Source: Impatiens glandulifera (lineage: Eukaryota; Streptophyta; Magnoliopsida; Ericales; Balsaminaceae). Taken from it: DNA of 64,000 nt. The notes below the pieces were generated by a model. The model was not told the origin of the DNA. It made no database searches and saw only the letters and a list, made by a program, of their open reading frames with translations. Shown piece after piece: positions 34,754 to 45,120 of the stretch (the stretch's first letter is position 1; every line of letters starts with the position of its first letter). The stretch is from assembly GCF_907164915.1 (NCBI RefSeq), contig NC_061868.1:29321819-29385818 (forward strand), in the 5' to 3' direction. A program made the translations under genes and the position numbers.

Positions 34754-35497
34754 ATGTTTCAGTTCTAAAAGATTCTTCAAGTTGATTTTGACTCAGCACA
34801 AGGGACACAACACTACGAAATCTTCAAAATGATCAAGTCTTTGGAAAGTACCGGTCTTCAGTATTTCCTAGATGACAAACACATCGTATTTCCTAAGACT
34901 GTAATCGAATTCTTCCACAATGCCAGAGTTTTTCGTGGCACTCCATTCTTTGATACTCTTATCCAGTCGAGGGTAAGAGGAACGGTTTTCGACTTCACCG
35001 AGCGAGACTTCGCTCGGTGCTTCGACCTTCCCAAAGAAGGACTTACTAACCTAAATGTTTCGGCTGAACAGAAAGCAGAAATATCCCTAAACTTTTCCCG
35101 CTCCAACTGCCCGGTCGATGATCACGGTGCACGGTCATCGTTGAGGGCTGAATATCAGCTCCTAAACGACATCATCGGTAAGGCCATCTTGGGAAAGGAT
35201 GTCACCAACACCTACTACACCACAATCTTCAACATCATGACCGACATAACATCTGATACTCCGGTAAATTGGTTTAGGCTGCTGTTTGACATCCTAATCT
35301 GGATGATCAATACCCGGAACACCGGTTTCATTCCTCAAATCAGCTCTCTACTCATCGAACTCGGGGTTCCGCTCTGTCCAGGCGAAGGGCTGAACCAATC
35401 CCAGGTTCTGACCAGGGATTCCGCGGATTCCTTCTATGAGCGGTTTGAGAAAGCTTGGAAGAAGAAGAACAGAAACATCACCTCTTTCGGTCATTAA
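34754..35497 (+). pseudogene. ORF3a: first of three tandem ORF3-type genes in copia element 2
   Basis: The ATG at 34754 is followed at codon 5 by TAA, and the frame is then open from 34829 (an internal Met) to 35497. Without that stop the product would be about 247 residues. It shares with ORF3b and ORF3c the start pattern VDFDS, the STGLQYFL motif, VIEFFHNA, FDLPKEG, the YQLLNDIIGKA helix and TPVNWFRLLFDIL. It ends with a basic segment (KAWKKKNRNITSF). It lies 524 bases after pol and has its own TATA-like box. No enzyme motif is recognised. It may be a structural or DNA-binding accessory protein, which is a guess. Confidence 0.75.
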
Positions 35498-35816
35498 AGA
35501 GTCACTCCTTCGAACAACCGGTCATTTTGCTTCACGTACTGGTTGTATCTTTTATCTATCTTAATCAGTTATGTACTTCCTTCGGTCTAATGTACTCCAC
35601 TCCTTTCAATGAAAATCTAGTACTTTTGAATTCTAACTACATGGGAAATTACACAAACTTAGTTAGTTCTCAACTAGATTCTCAACCTAGGTCTCCGTAA
35701 CCGGTCAAAATCACCACTTCCCAAGGCGTTTTGAAAACATAAATATTCCCCAGCATTAATGAGACAAAAAGGAATATTAACATTAAATGCTCTTACATTC
35801 CCTCTCATTTCAAATC

Positions 35817-35824
35817 TATTTAAG
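35817..35824 (+). promoter_or_regulatory. TATA-like box before ORF3b
   Basis: TATTTAAG, 77 bases upstream of the ATG at 35901, followed by a C/T-rich leader (ACCTCTCCCTCTCATTCC). Confidence 0.4.
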
Positions 35825-35900
35825 AAACCTCTCCCTCTCATTCCAATACACTTCAAAAAAACATATCTTAATTTTCTATCTCTCTTAGTAAATCTGAAAA

Positions 35901-36596
35901 ATGTCTCATTCCATCCTCAGAAACTATCTGTGCATCGATTTTGATTCAGTATTATCCATGGAAGACGTTGAAACAAGAGAAATACTCTTTGAATCTCTAG
36001 TCAACACCGGCCTCCGCGATTTCCTAGAAGAATCCGGACCTCTCTTTATTCCAGAGGTACTGGAATTTTTCTCAAATGCACATATGTTTAACGGTGCCAT
36101 TGTCTCAACTGTCAAAACCAGTGTCATCGTTCTCCCGGAAAGCCGACTTGCCGGGATGTTCAACCTTCTAACCGAAGGGTTTTCGGACTTTCCACCACGG
36201 GTGGGCAGTTCAGCTGATGATTACGCTGAACTATTATCCGGCTCTGATATACCGGTTCCAAACCACGGCCTTAAGGCTAATCTTGCTCCCCATATTCAAC
36301 TCCTGCACGAGATCGTTAATCGGTCGATCATCTACCAGTCCCCCAATCAAAACTACTCCACAAGGACCTTTGACATGATGACCTATATCGTCATCTCAAC
36401 CCCCATCAATTGGGCATCGGTCATCTTTAACAACCTAAAGACTATGGTCGAAACGAAGAAACAGTTCGGCTATGCTCCTCACTTGAGCCGGGTCATTCGG
36501 GCCTGCGTTCCAAATCTTGGACTGGGTACACCGATAAATCTCTCAAATGTCCTCAACGAGGAAGTGGTGGAAGAAAAATTTTCTAGAATGATTTAG
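35901..36596 (+). CDS. ORF3b: second ORF3-type gene of copia element 2, intact 231 residues
   Basis: The frame is open from the ATG at 35901 to TAG at 36594. It reads MSHSILRNYLCIDFDSVLSM, then TGLRDFLEESG, EVLEFFSNAH, FNLLTEG, LKANLAPHIQLLHEIVN, TPINWASVIFNNLKTMV and a C-terminal YAPHLSRVIRAC. This is the same domain as ORF3a and ORF3c but without any coiled-coil tail. It is the only uninterrupted coding frame of the whole copia element. From memory, similar proteins are annotated as putative plant transposon protein (Pfam Transposase_32) and are abundant in Lamiales genomes. The name is historical, and no transposase activity is known to me. Confidence 0.75.
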   Translation: MSHSILRNYLCIDFDSVLSMEDVETREILFESLVNTGLRDFLEESGPLFIPEVLEFFSNAHMFNGAIVSTVKTSVIVLPESRLAGMFNLLTEGFSDFPPRVGSSADDYAELLSGSDIPVPNHGLKANLAPHIQLLHEIVNRSIIYQSPNQNYSTRTFDMMTYIVISTPINWASVIFNNLKTMVETKKQFGYAPHLSRVIRACVPNLGLGTPINLSNVLNEEVVEEKFSRMI

Positions 36597-36906
36597 GTTC
36601 TAAGTCGGTTAATTTTAACTGTGTATTTGTACTTCAAACCGATCTTCATATCGGTTCTATCAATATCATGTCTTCTTTGTTAATCGAATAACAATTTAAA
36701 TTATAATGTTCAAAAATCGGTTTAAATTCTTCACCGGTTAAATCGCTTACCGTTTCTTTAATTACTGGTTGAATGGCCTACCGCTTTAATTAATTCCTGC
36801 CAAAAGGTCTCCTGCCAAAAGATTGTCGCCAACTTGTTTTGGAGGGAAACTTGGCGTCTTTTCTTGATGTGACGGCTCGCGTCGGTTCGCATTCCAGGTC
36901 GCTGCC

Positions 36907-36914
36907 TATAAATA
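36907..36914 (+). promoter_or_regulatory. TATA box before ORF3c
   Basis: TATAAATA, 109 bases upstream of the ATG at 37023, with a C/T-rich leader between (TTCTCTCTCTAGC). This is the best-looking of the internal promoters. Confidence 0.55.
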
Positions 36915-37022
36915 CCTTCATTCGCATTTTTATCTTCTTCTTCCGCGAATCTGCTTTCTCTCTCTAGCAATCAACTTATCTTTAAGCTCTCAATCTTTCC
37001 AACTTCGGTCTCTCTAAGCAAA

Positions 37023-39738
37023 ATGGGTCGCGATTCTGCACTCTTCACTCACATTTTCCAAGTGGACTTCGAAGAAATTCGAACCAACGGATCGACAGAG
37101 GCTAAACAAGTGCTGGAGCACATATTTGCCTCGGGTCTAGAACATTTTTTGAATGGACCGTTCGTCTTGTATCAAGACGCAGTCACAGAGTTCTTCCAAA
37201 CCGCCATATTAAATGAAGGAATCATATCTGCAACGGTCGGTGGAAAACCGTTCAAAGTTACAAAAGATTTGGTTGCTGAAGTTCTCCGCCTACTGACAGA
37301 AGGGAGCGACTTCTTTGTGGAAACGGACGAGGACGTACTCCTAGCGGTTCGCTGTGCTGTGTCGGATACTATCCAACCGATAGTGGTGTCCGGTAAGAAA
37401 ACCGACCTAAAACCGGAATACAGGCCACTTTGTGAGATTCTCTCAAAGTCGGTCCAAGGAAGAGGAGGCAACTACGACAACCTCACAAGTTCAAAAATTG
37501 AAATGTTGGCCGGTTTGGTTAGAGGCATTCCAATCAACTAGGCCAAGGTCATTTTCTCCAACCTTTGTGAGATGGTGGATCCGACCTCAAAACGGTCTCA
37601 AGGATATGTCGTTCCACTCGGCAAGCTGATGCGCCATTCAAATATTGAAACCGGTCCGGGTGTTCTTATACCTTCCAGCAAGATAATAAGATCTACCCAT
37701 TTCTTGGGCACAACGGTTCGACCAATCAGGGTGAAGGCCTCATCCGCTAAACCCAGTCGTCCTAGGAAATCACAGCCTAGAAAGAAGAAGGCTCTGGTGG
37801 CTGAACAATCTAGAAGCAAGGCGGTTCCCCACACATTCGGATCGGCAAATGTTCAATCCGACAATCCTAATCCGTAGGACTCCGCGTCTAGCTCTGGCCG
37901 CACCAACTCCAATAACACCGAGGAGAATCGGTTAGACAAATGAAAGGAGAAGGTCGTCGATGAAAATCCGGCCACAAATATTGATAATGAATCCGGTCCA
38001 GCCAGACAACCGGAGGTATTTAGATCCGCGGACGACAACGTTCAACAATTGGGAGAAGGACTTGTCTCCCAAATAATAGAGCAACTTTTCGAGCAGGCTC
38101 ATGTTGTGAGCAATGTTTACTATCAGTGGGCTCTCGAACGGCAGGGAGTCGGTTATGCCGACATGTTACTAGAGCATCCCGCTCATCAGAAATGAGAAAA
38201 ACTGGTGGAAATGGAAAGGTCGGTGTTCGACCTTACGAAGACTAAGAGCGTAGTCACCGCCCTTAGAAGAGGAAGGATGGTTGAACTGCACGCCCGGTTG
38301 AAAGAACTCACCGGCCACATCCGTCACCTTCGTGAACAGAATGTCCCTGAAGAGGACAAAACCAGCTCGATGTGATAGTGCTGGACATGTTAACGGCTAA
38401 GGAACGGGAGATAATCGATGAAATGACACGGTTGGAATCGGAAGCCTGTCATCAAGAAGCCTCACACTTTTCCAGATCTCATCTTGAAGTTGATGAAAGA
38501 TCCAATGGCTGTCCAAATCCGGATGAGGCCGAGAATGCCCCTCCTCCACCGGAATCCACGATAAATATAATTGAAACTGAAACGGGTACTCCGCTCACCG
38601 ATCAGCCCAAGTCTCTACAAGCCGATAAATCACCGGTGCCTGCACTAACCAAGGACGACTTCAAGGATTTAATCGAGGAATTTTGTCAAGATGCCATCAT
38701 CTCGTGGCAGACTAAAATGAAAGATAGGGCGAAGAAATCAAAGCGGTTGATTGAGTCCATCGGTGAAAAACTGAACTCTGCGATCCAACGGCTTACAGCC
38801 GTTGAAGATAATTACGGCCTAACCGACCAACTAATCGGCTCCACGACACATAGAACTACAACTCTAGAGGCCGGTCTTACTCAAACTGACCAGTAGCTCG
38901 GTTCCATGAATCAAAGGCTGACGACTCTTGAAGAGGGTCACAATCATACCACCCAGCAACTTACGTCAACGGATCAAATTTTGATATCTGTTGAAGAGGG
39001 TCTACTTCAATCCGGCATCCAGGCCGGTTTGATACTTCAGAAAATAGAAGCGCTTGAAGAAAAGCATGCCCAGACCGAAGTCGCGCTACAAGCGGTCTCC
39101 GAACAGCTGGCGGAGAGATAGCGGCCAAGCTAGCGGCCGACGAAGTGCTGGAGAAAGCGAATGAGATCGCGGCTCAAAGGCTCCAAGAAGCTGAAAATGA
39201 GAACGTGCGGATACAAAAGGAAAGGGAATAGGCGGATGCAGCCCTGGCCAAACATGTTCAAGTGGTAGAAGATGCCGCACCGGAACAAGCGGTACAAGCG
39301 AATGAGGACGCAGCTCGGCTAATTAAACAGCATTTGATAGAAGATGATATCGCCGAAGCAAATAAACAAACAAAACCGGCTACTCCTTCAACCGGACCAG
39401 TGACCAGAAAGAGGAAGATCACCAAGAAGGCAGCGGCTAAAAGACCTCAACAACTGTTGGCCAACATTACTGAACCGATTGCTGCTCCTCCAATCAACAC
39501 GGACTCACCAGATATCGTAGAGATTGATGACTAGGATACACCGCTATTAAAGAGAGCGCGGGGCATTAATGCGCTTCCACTCAGATCGGTTCCCTCACAG
39601 GATTCACCATTCACCGGCACCTCGGGCGGTCAAGCATCTTCCTCCGGATTTGGCATCGATCCTTGCAATCCGGGAAAGGGAGCGATGGATGAATACCTCG
39701 AGAGATACATGCCTAAGAACAAGAGGAATAGGGAATAG
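37023..39738 (+). pseudogene. ORF3c: ORF3-type domain fused to a long coiled coil, about 900 residues, broken
   Basis: The ATG at 37023 opens the family domain (IFQVDFEEI, SGLEHFL, AVTEFFQTA, LLTEGSDF, LKPEYRPLCEIL). A TAG at 37539 stands exactly where the paralogs have Trp in INWA. The frame continues (AKVIFSNLCEMV) through a Lys/Arg/Pro linker with stops at 37875, 37941 and 38194. A frameshift near 38370 is followed by an Ala/Glu/Gln-rich coiled coil with a TAG at 38894, a second frameshift near 39120 and TAGs at 39226 and 39532. It then runs to the likely natural end at 39738 (DEYLERYMPKNKRNRE). A basic block (RKRKITKKAAAKR) near 39408 looks like a nuclear signal. Size and layout suggest a structural, filament-like or chromatin-binding protein, which is inference. 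Confidence 0.72.
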
Positions 39739-39812
39739 ATTTTTAATTATCCGCTCTTTATGTCAAGATTATAATATTTCCTATTTATATATATATATAA
39801 AGTATTTTTGAA

Positions 39813-39883
39813 AACCGGCCTACAATTTACTTCTTGCATGGTTTTGAATATTTTAAATAAAATAATCAAAAAGGGAGAAATTG
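39813..39883 (+). repeat. Upstream duplicate of the polypurine-tract region
   Basis: The 70-base stretch from AACCGGCCTAC to AAAAAGGGAGAAATTG is repeated at 40009-40080. This gives a second polypurine tract at 39868-39880, about 200 bases before the real one. Only the downstream copy abuts the LTR. Confidence 0.85.
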
Positions 39884-40064
39884 ATAAGATAAACATTGAT
39901 AAGATAAACTTTTCTTTAAAGACAAAAACTCTCTCAAAAATTTTCCAAAAATTTTTCTAAGGTTTCTCTAAATGTTTTCCAAAAATCCGGCCAAACAAAT
40001 TTCTAAAACAACCGGTCTACGTCTTACTTCTTACATGATTTTGAATATTTTAAATAAAATAATC

Positions 40065-40077
40065 AAAAAGGGAGAAA
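40065..40077 (+). promoter_or_regulatory. Polypurine tract of copia element 2
   Basis: AAAAAGGGAGAAA lies one base before the 3' LTR and is the expected primer for plus-strand DNA synthesis. Confidence 0.85.
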
Positions 40078-40078
40078 T

Positions 40079-41358
40079 TGTTAGATAAATTAGACCGGTT
40101 AAAATAAGAACTTAACAAAAAACAAAATTCCTATGCATGAACGGTCAAGAACCAAGAACGGTCAAAAATCTGACCGGTCAAGAATCCAACCGATCAAAGA
40201 ATCTAACCGGTTAGAAGAAGAAACAAAGGATGTATCCAAAAACTGGAAGTTATCCGGTTAACCTGCAGCTATGAACAACTAGTACACATCCTAAACCGAA
40301 ATGCATACAACCGGAAAACCGATGAAGAAACTACTTAGAGAAAGAAGCCAATATTATCAAACTAAGTACAATCTACAAATTGGTGCAAATGAATACTTTG
40401 AGTATCTGCGGAAGATGATACCAAAGAAACAGACTGTAATATTGCCATAACCATACAAGTCTGATGATACTCTGCAGGCTGCAGAAGATTGCCTGAAGAA
40501 ACACTTACCATTTTGGTACAAGTCAAAGGTGCAGTTCTCTAGATGCAGGTAACCGGCCAACCGGCAGTTGCCATATTAAGTAAAAGGCAAATCAGAGCCG
40601 GTCTGCTCCATGCCTTGGAAGCTTAAACCGCAATTAATACAACGTTGAACATTTGCTCAACCAATCAGATTCAAGGATTACCCTGAAGGTATCCGTTGAA
40701 GAAATGTGACTGTTGGCACATTTCACCTATAAAAGGAGCTGAAGAGGAGTAAATGTAGTTCTGAGAATTTTAGTTAGTGACAACAACCCAAGTTACAAGT
40801 TGCATTTATCTCTCTACAAGATTAAAAAGCTTAAGTGTGCATTTGAAGTGTGATTACAATTTCTGTGAGAATTGTACGAGTGTTTATCGAGCAGCAAATA
40901 AGTCTCGATCGTGTATTATGTTTGTGTATTCCTTAGTGAATATCCTTCTCGCGGTTTTGAGAAGAAGGGGTGACGTATGAGTTTTAGCTCCGAACATCCA
41001 TAAAAACATGTGTCTTGTTCTTTACTTTCTACCGGCTCTACGTTCTAACCGACTTGTACTGTCCTAACCGACTCACACTACTATAACCGAATTACATCAT
41101 AACTGATTCACTAAACCTTAAACCAACCTCCTAATCTCCAAACTGATATTCTCTAGATTCTATCTTTATTCATCTTGTGTGTGTGTTGCTTCAACCTGAA
41201 ACAAATCACTTCCGCACTTGAACTCGGTTCAAGGGTTTGTGACAGTTTGTGTAGTATTGAAACCCGGTGTTAATCTCTAACCGGATTAGCGTCAATCGTT
41301 GAGTGAAAAAGCTAACCGGTCATACCCCGGTCCTCCAGCCGCGAGCTAGATCCTAACA
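40079..41358 (+). repeat. 3' LTR of copia element 2
   Basis: It starts TGTTAGATAAATTAGACCGG and ends GAGCTAGATCCTAACA, is collinear with the 5' LTR throughout, and has TATAAAAG at 40728-40735. Confidence 0.95.
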
Positions 41359-41363
41359 CAATC

Positions 41364-42772
41364 CAATTGCATCTCTAAGTTTTTGCATGAAATAAATCCA
41401 GGAGTTGTTATTCTTTGAATCAACAACGCCGAATTCAACAGGATAGAGTTGTTCATTCGCATCTAATTCTATCGCCACCAATAGCTGATCTCCAACCTTG
41501 TGCTTAAGAAAACTGGCATTGACGCACAATACTTGACGACAACAGTTTTTGAAACCCCTAATTGAGCAGCCTAAGGACATGAACATATACCTGAAATGAC
41601 CGTGCTCATCCGTCTGGATGTCTGTTATGGTACCCGAATTGTTCTTCTCTAACATGTGCAGGTATGATGGCAGTTTACCATAAGAATCTTCTATAGTTCC
41701 TCGCACCACCATTAGGGCTTTTTCTCTATACCGTCAAGCCTTATTATAAGACAACTTTATTCAATAAGTAGTCTGTATATCTTCCATTATTTTCTTGGGC
41801 ATGTGGTCATGGTGATGGTCCATGTACTTGCTCTTCATGCATTCCCCAAACACCCATGCTGGTGTTTGCCTTTGATTCTCTTGCCTCGTCACAATTGGAC
41901 ATGTATGATCTTTTATGAATTTACGAATCTTAAACATTTCTGAGGAATTTACTCTAACAGCACGCAGTCTCCACTTGTAATTCTTATCCAAATATTTCAC
42001 AACCCAAAGTTCTTTTTTTGACTTCACCACTTTGAATTTAAAATGATTAGTCATCGCATATTTATATAACCTTAGTTGAAGTTCTTTTTTATTCTCAAAC
42101 AAAGAACTGACTTCCAATCCGATTCCAGTACTTACTGCCTCATGTATAGGATTTTCACTACTTGGTATGTTACTAACAACCCATTCACTGCAGCTTGGTT
42201 GAGTACGAACAACAACATTGTTTTGTTGTGTACTAGGAACCCAAGAACTGCTTGGATTTGGATTGGTACTAGGAACCCAATCAGAACTACTAGGTTGGGT
42301 AATAGGAACCCAATCATCATCATCATCCCCCACATTCAGACGCAAATGTTCATCTTCAATGTCATTTTCGAAGAAAACCTCACGCTGCTTCGGGAAGACG
42401 TCGGGGTCATCAATTTCTGGAATTGCTACACTTTCTTGAGTTGGTAGTGACTTCTCTACTAAGGATACACACAATGGAGTGCGGTTGTGGACTGAAACTG
42501 CTTCATATAAAAAGAACTCCACATCCACATCTTTTTTATATCAGTTATATAAGAAAATTTGGCAATCATGCCAGGAGCATTATACTTGGCTTGAAGCAAT
42601 AAATTATATCTAGATTTGTCAACATCGGTAGCAGAATAAATTAGATCAACTAATTGGGCATAAGTAGAATTTTGGGGAACAATCATACCGTTGTTTGACT
42701 TTTCAGAAAAATGAGTAAGATCATCCGTAGTTTTCCACTGTCCATCAAAGTAAAGAAGTACAGATACTTGAG
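41364..42772 (-). pseudogene. MULE B transposase, N-terminal part (upstream of copia insertion)
   Basis: The exon begins at 42772 after an AATTGCAG acceptor, but the ATG found at this place in MULE C is missing. The order is an N-terminal ubiquitin/PB1-like segment (VLLYFDGQWKTTDD), a frameshift near 42530, the MuDR-type DNA-binding region (KKELQLRLYKYAMTNHFKFK...), two stops at about 41757 and 41730, and the first catalytic block. That block reads CVNASFLKHKVGDQLLVAIE, where Asn replaces the catalytic Asp seen in MULE C (CIDASFLK). The reading breaks off at AIG and resumes at 27860 beyond the copia element. Confidence 0.88.
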
Positions 42773-43379
42773 CTGCAATTGAAAACAGTTCAACAACATC
42801 ACAAGAATTGAAAAAAGTTCAACAACATTACCATAACCGATGAGAGTTTGCTGGTAGAGTTTCAGGAAATCCAATGCAGCAACTTTTCCATAAGTTTGCT
42901 TCAATGAATCTAATGGGATAAGAGCTCCCTATCCAGTAGGTCCATTGAAGAAAAACTTGTGGTTAATTCTTGGCGCATTGTATCTCCACGAAACATACCA
43001 GCAAACTCTTCCTCAATGCTTAATTCGCGTGAGTGGAAAACAATAAGTGTGAGTGAAATACGCGTGAGTCAGCTACACTATGCCAGCAAACCCTAAACCT
43101 TAATACTAGAATAACAACATAATATTGATTCACATTCATTTGAATACAACCTAGCTAAAATATAATTTAACTAACCTAGTGTTCATAATCACTAAAAACC
43201 ATAAAATAAACATACCCATTTTGAGAATGAAAAGTAGTGGGTCACGAATTCAAACGGAGAGGTCTCGTGGTGTCGTCGTAGTCGTCAGCTACTGCTGCTC
43301 GTGGTCGAGTTCTTCAGAGGAGTACGGTTTGAGGGTCGAGTCGGAGTGGCGAAAGCGAGAGAAGAGAAAAGGGGAAATT

Positions 43380-43615
43380 AGTTATTTGTGGTTTTCTTAT
43401 AAATTAGGGCACAAAAATATTATATACGATGAAAGACGAGGAATTGCAATTCACGTGATTTCATCTAAAACGCGTCAATTATCTCATGCATTTTAGATGA
43501 AATGCGTGAATGTCATTTCACGTTAATTGAAAGACGAGGAATGCCATTCACGCATTTCATCTAAAATGCGTAAGTTTATTAACATGTTTTAGATGAAACG
43601 TGTGAATAACAACAT
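43380..43615 (-). repeat. Internal TIR-like copy in MULE B
   Basis: This stretch (AAATTAGGGCACAAAAATAT, ACGAGGAATTGCAATTCACG, then CATCTAAAACGCGT foldbacks) matches the inner part of the right TIR at 45770-45990, but more diverged. It lies just upstream of the transposase leader, as a TIR should, so it may be the original right end of the element. Confidence 0.7.
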
Positions 43616-43975
43616 TGTTCCTTGTTGTTTGAGTTATGTTGTAAACCAAGAAAGCGAATATGCGTGATTATACACAATATGCGTGTGTTGGATTGTTCTT
43701 AATAAGCATAAGATATGATACTACATTCAAGCATTCTACACAATATACGTGAGTTTGTAGTATGGTGTATCATCAAATCGATTAACTCACCTAAATTATA
43801 AGAAAGTCAACAATAATTAATAACTAAGGCGTATTGTAATAAATCAACAAACCATATTGTTTACAAAAGTAATAAACCATAAATAGAAGAATATCCAGTA
43901 ATACATTAATGATGATAAACCACCATAAATAGAAGAACAATAAGTCTTGTTAACAAAAGTCTAAACAACTCCAAA

Positions 43976-44890
43976 TTAAGTAAGCAAATGCTGCAAATCA
44001 TAAGTAGCAACAGATTGAAGCAACCTTGTATGAGGAACAACATGTTCATCCAATATTGATGACATAGCAGCCACTATCTCAAAAAGCCAATTGTCAGGAA
44101 AAACATCAAAATCATTTTCCAATGGTCGATTCCTGCTGTCTATCTCCAAATATACTATTATAGTTTTTTCGTCCCTTGGCTCAGCAAATGGATAATCTGG
44201 ATTATCCAATTCTTTAATACTACCACCTCTAACAACTATTAATTCAATGAGATCCCGTTTGTAAAGTGGGAAGAAATTCCCTACAAATATAAAAATGTAA
44301 CCGTCGAACAGTTTCGAAAGTTGAAAAACAAACAAACAAAATAATTTCAGTTATCAAGCAAAATAATAAAAGTACAGATAGGAGGAATAAGACCAAACTC
44401 GCATTATTCAACAACCAAAGTCTGCCACTTCTAGGACCACCTTGGGCTCCATGATTATCATGTTTAACCTCATAAGGTTCCTCATCAACACAGTTTTAGG
44501 TTTTTAATGATGATTTTATCCCTACACAAAAACAATTTTTATTTTAATTTAACAGACATGTGTATGAAACAAATCGTGTTAACAAAGACTCACAATCAAT
44601 AGTAAGGACCCATTTCCCGTTCAAAGTTGCCTTCAATACTTTTTAAGTTTGGTCGCATGCACCATTAGGATCAGTGTAAGCAATAACATGGGTTACATCT
44701 TCTCTCCATTTCGAAGACACCCTTGCACCAAAAGTGCGAGCAAATTCAACTATCAACAACTGTGTAAAACAATAATATCATGGTTATTACATTCAAAACT
44801 AGATAATATGGACATAGTAGAGAGAATAGAACATACATTATCTTCAGGTGATAATTGATTGGGACATAAGGTCATAACAGTGTTTGTTGC
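43976..44890 (-). pseudogene. Captured BRCA1/BARD1-like tandem BRCT gene fragment inside MULE B
   Basis: Exon-like pieces on the minus strand are 44890-44837 (ATNTVMTLCPNQLSPEDN), 44759-44594 (EFARTFGARVSSKWREDVTH, VIAYTDPNGACDQT, then a TAA, then LKATLNGKWVLTID), about 44500-44400 (CVDEEPYEVKHDNHGAQGGP) and about 44320-43976 (KLFDGYIFIFVGNFFPLYKR, DLIELIVVRGGSIKE). Order and motifs match the two C-terminal BRCT repeats of plant BRCA1/BARD1, phosphopeptide-binding modules of DNA-repair ubiquitin ligases. Introns with GT donors are kept between the first pieces, so genomic DNA was captured. The stop and poor later splice sites show it is not a working gene. Confidence 0.72.
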
Positions 44891-45120
44891 CTGCATATTA
44901 TAAAAAAAATGAGTTTTGTTATTAAATACAAACGATTTTATCACATTATCTTAACTAGGGTTTGTGAAAATACATAAATATGAACATTTCAATTCAATAT
45001 AACAACCATTTTATTGAACGAACTAGGGTTTAAGGTTTGTGGTTTCCTAACTAGGATTTTATTGTACGTACCATTTTGTTGAACGAATTGAGAAACCCGG
45101 TTGTGGTGGCGATCGTGATC

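Larger units (their letters stand above)
27861..41358 (+). mobile_element. Ty1/copia retrotransposon 2, full length (13.5 kb) with 5-bp target duplication
   Basis: LTRs of 1284 and 1280 bp bound an internal region of 10.9 kb. The bases CAATC occur immediately outside both LTRs (27856-27860 and 41359-41363), a copia-type 5-bp duplication. The order is LTR, tRNA-iMet site, gag, protease, integrase, reverse transcriptase, RNase H, three ORF3-type genes, polypurine tract, LTR. By eye the LTRs differ at roughly 6% over the first 270 bases, so insertion is not recent. It disrupts the MULE B transposase. All gag-pol frames carry stops. Confidence 0.95.

Noticed and set aside
34754..39738. Calling the ORF3 genes a retroviral envelope
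   Set aside because: No signal peptide, transmembrane segment or surface-protein feature is visible, so envelope-like would be only a positional label.
43976..44890. A functional BRCA1 or BARD1 gene
   Set aside because: Only the BRCT part is present, it has an in-frame stop and weak later splice sites, and it lies between MULE TIR copies.
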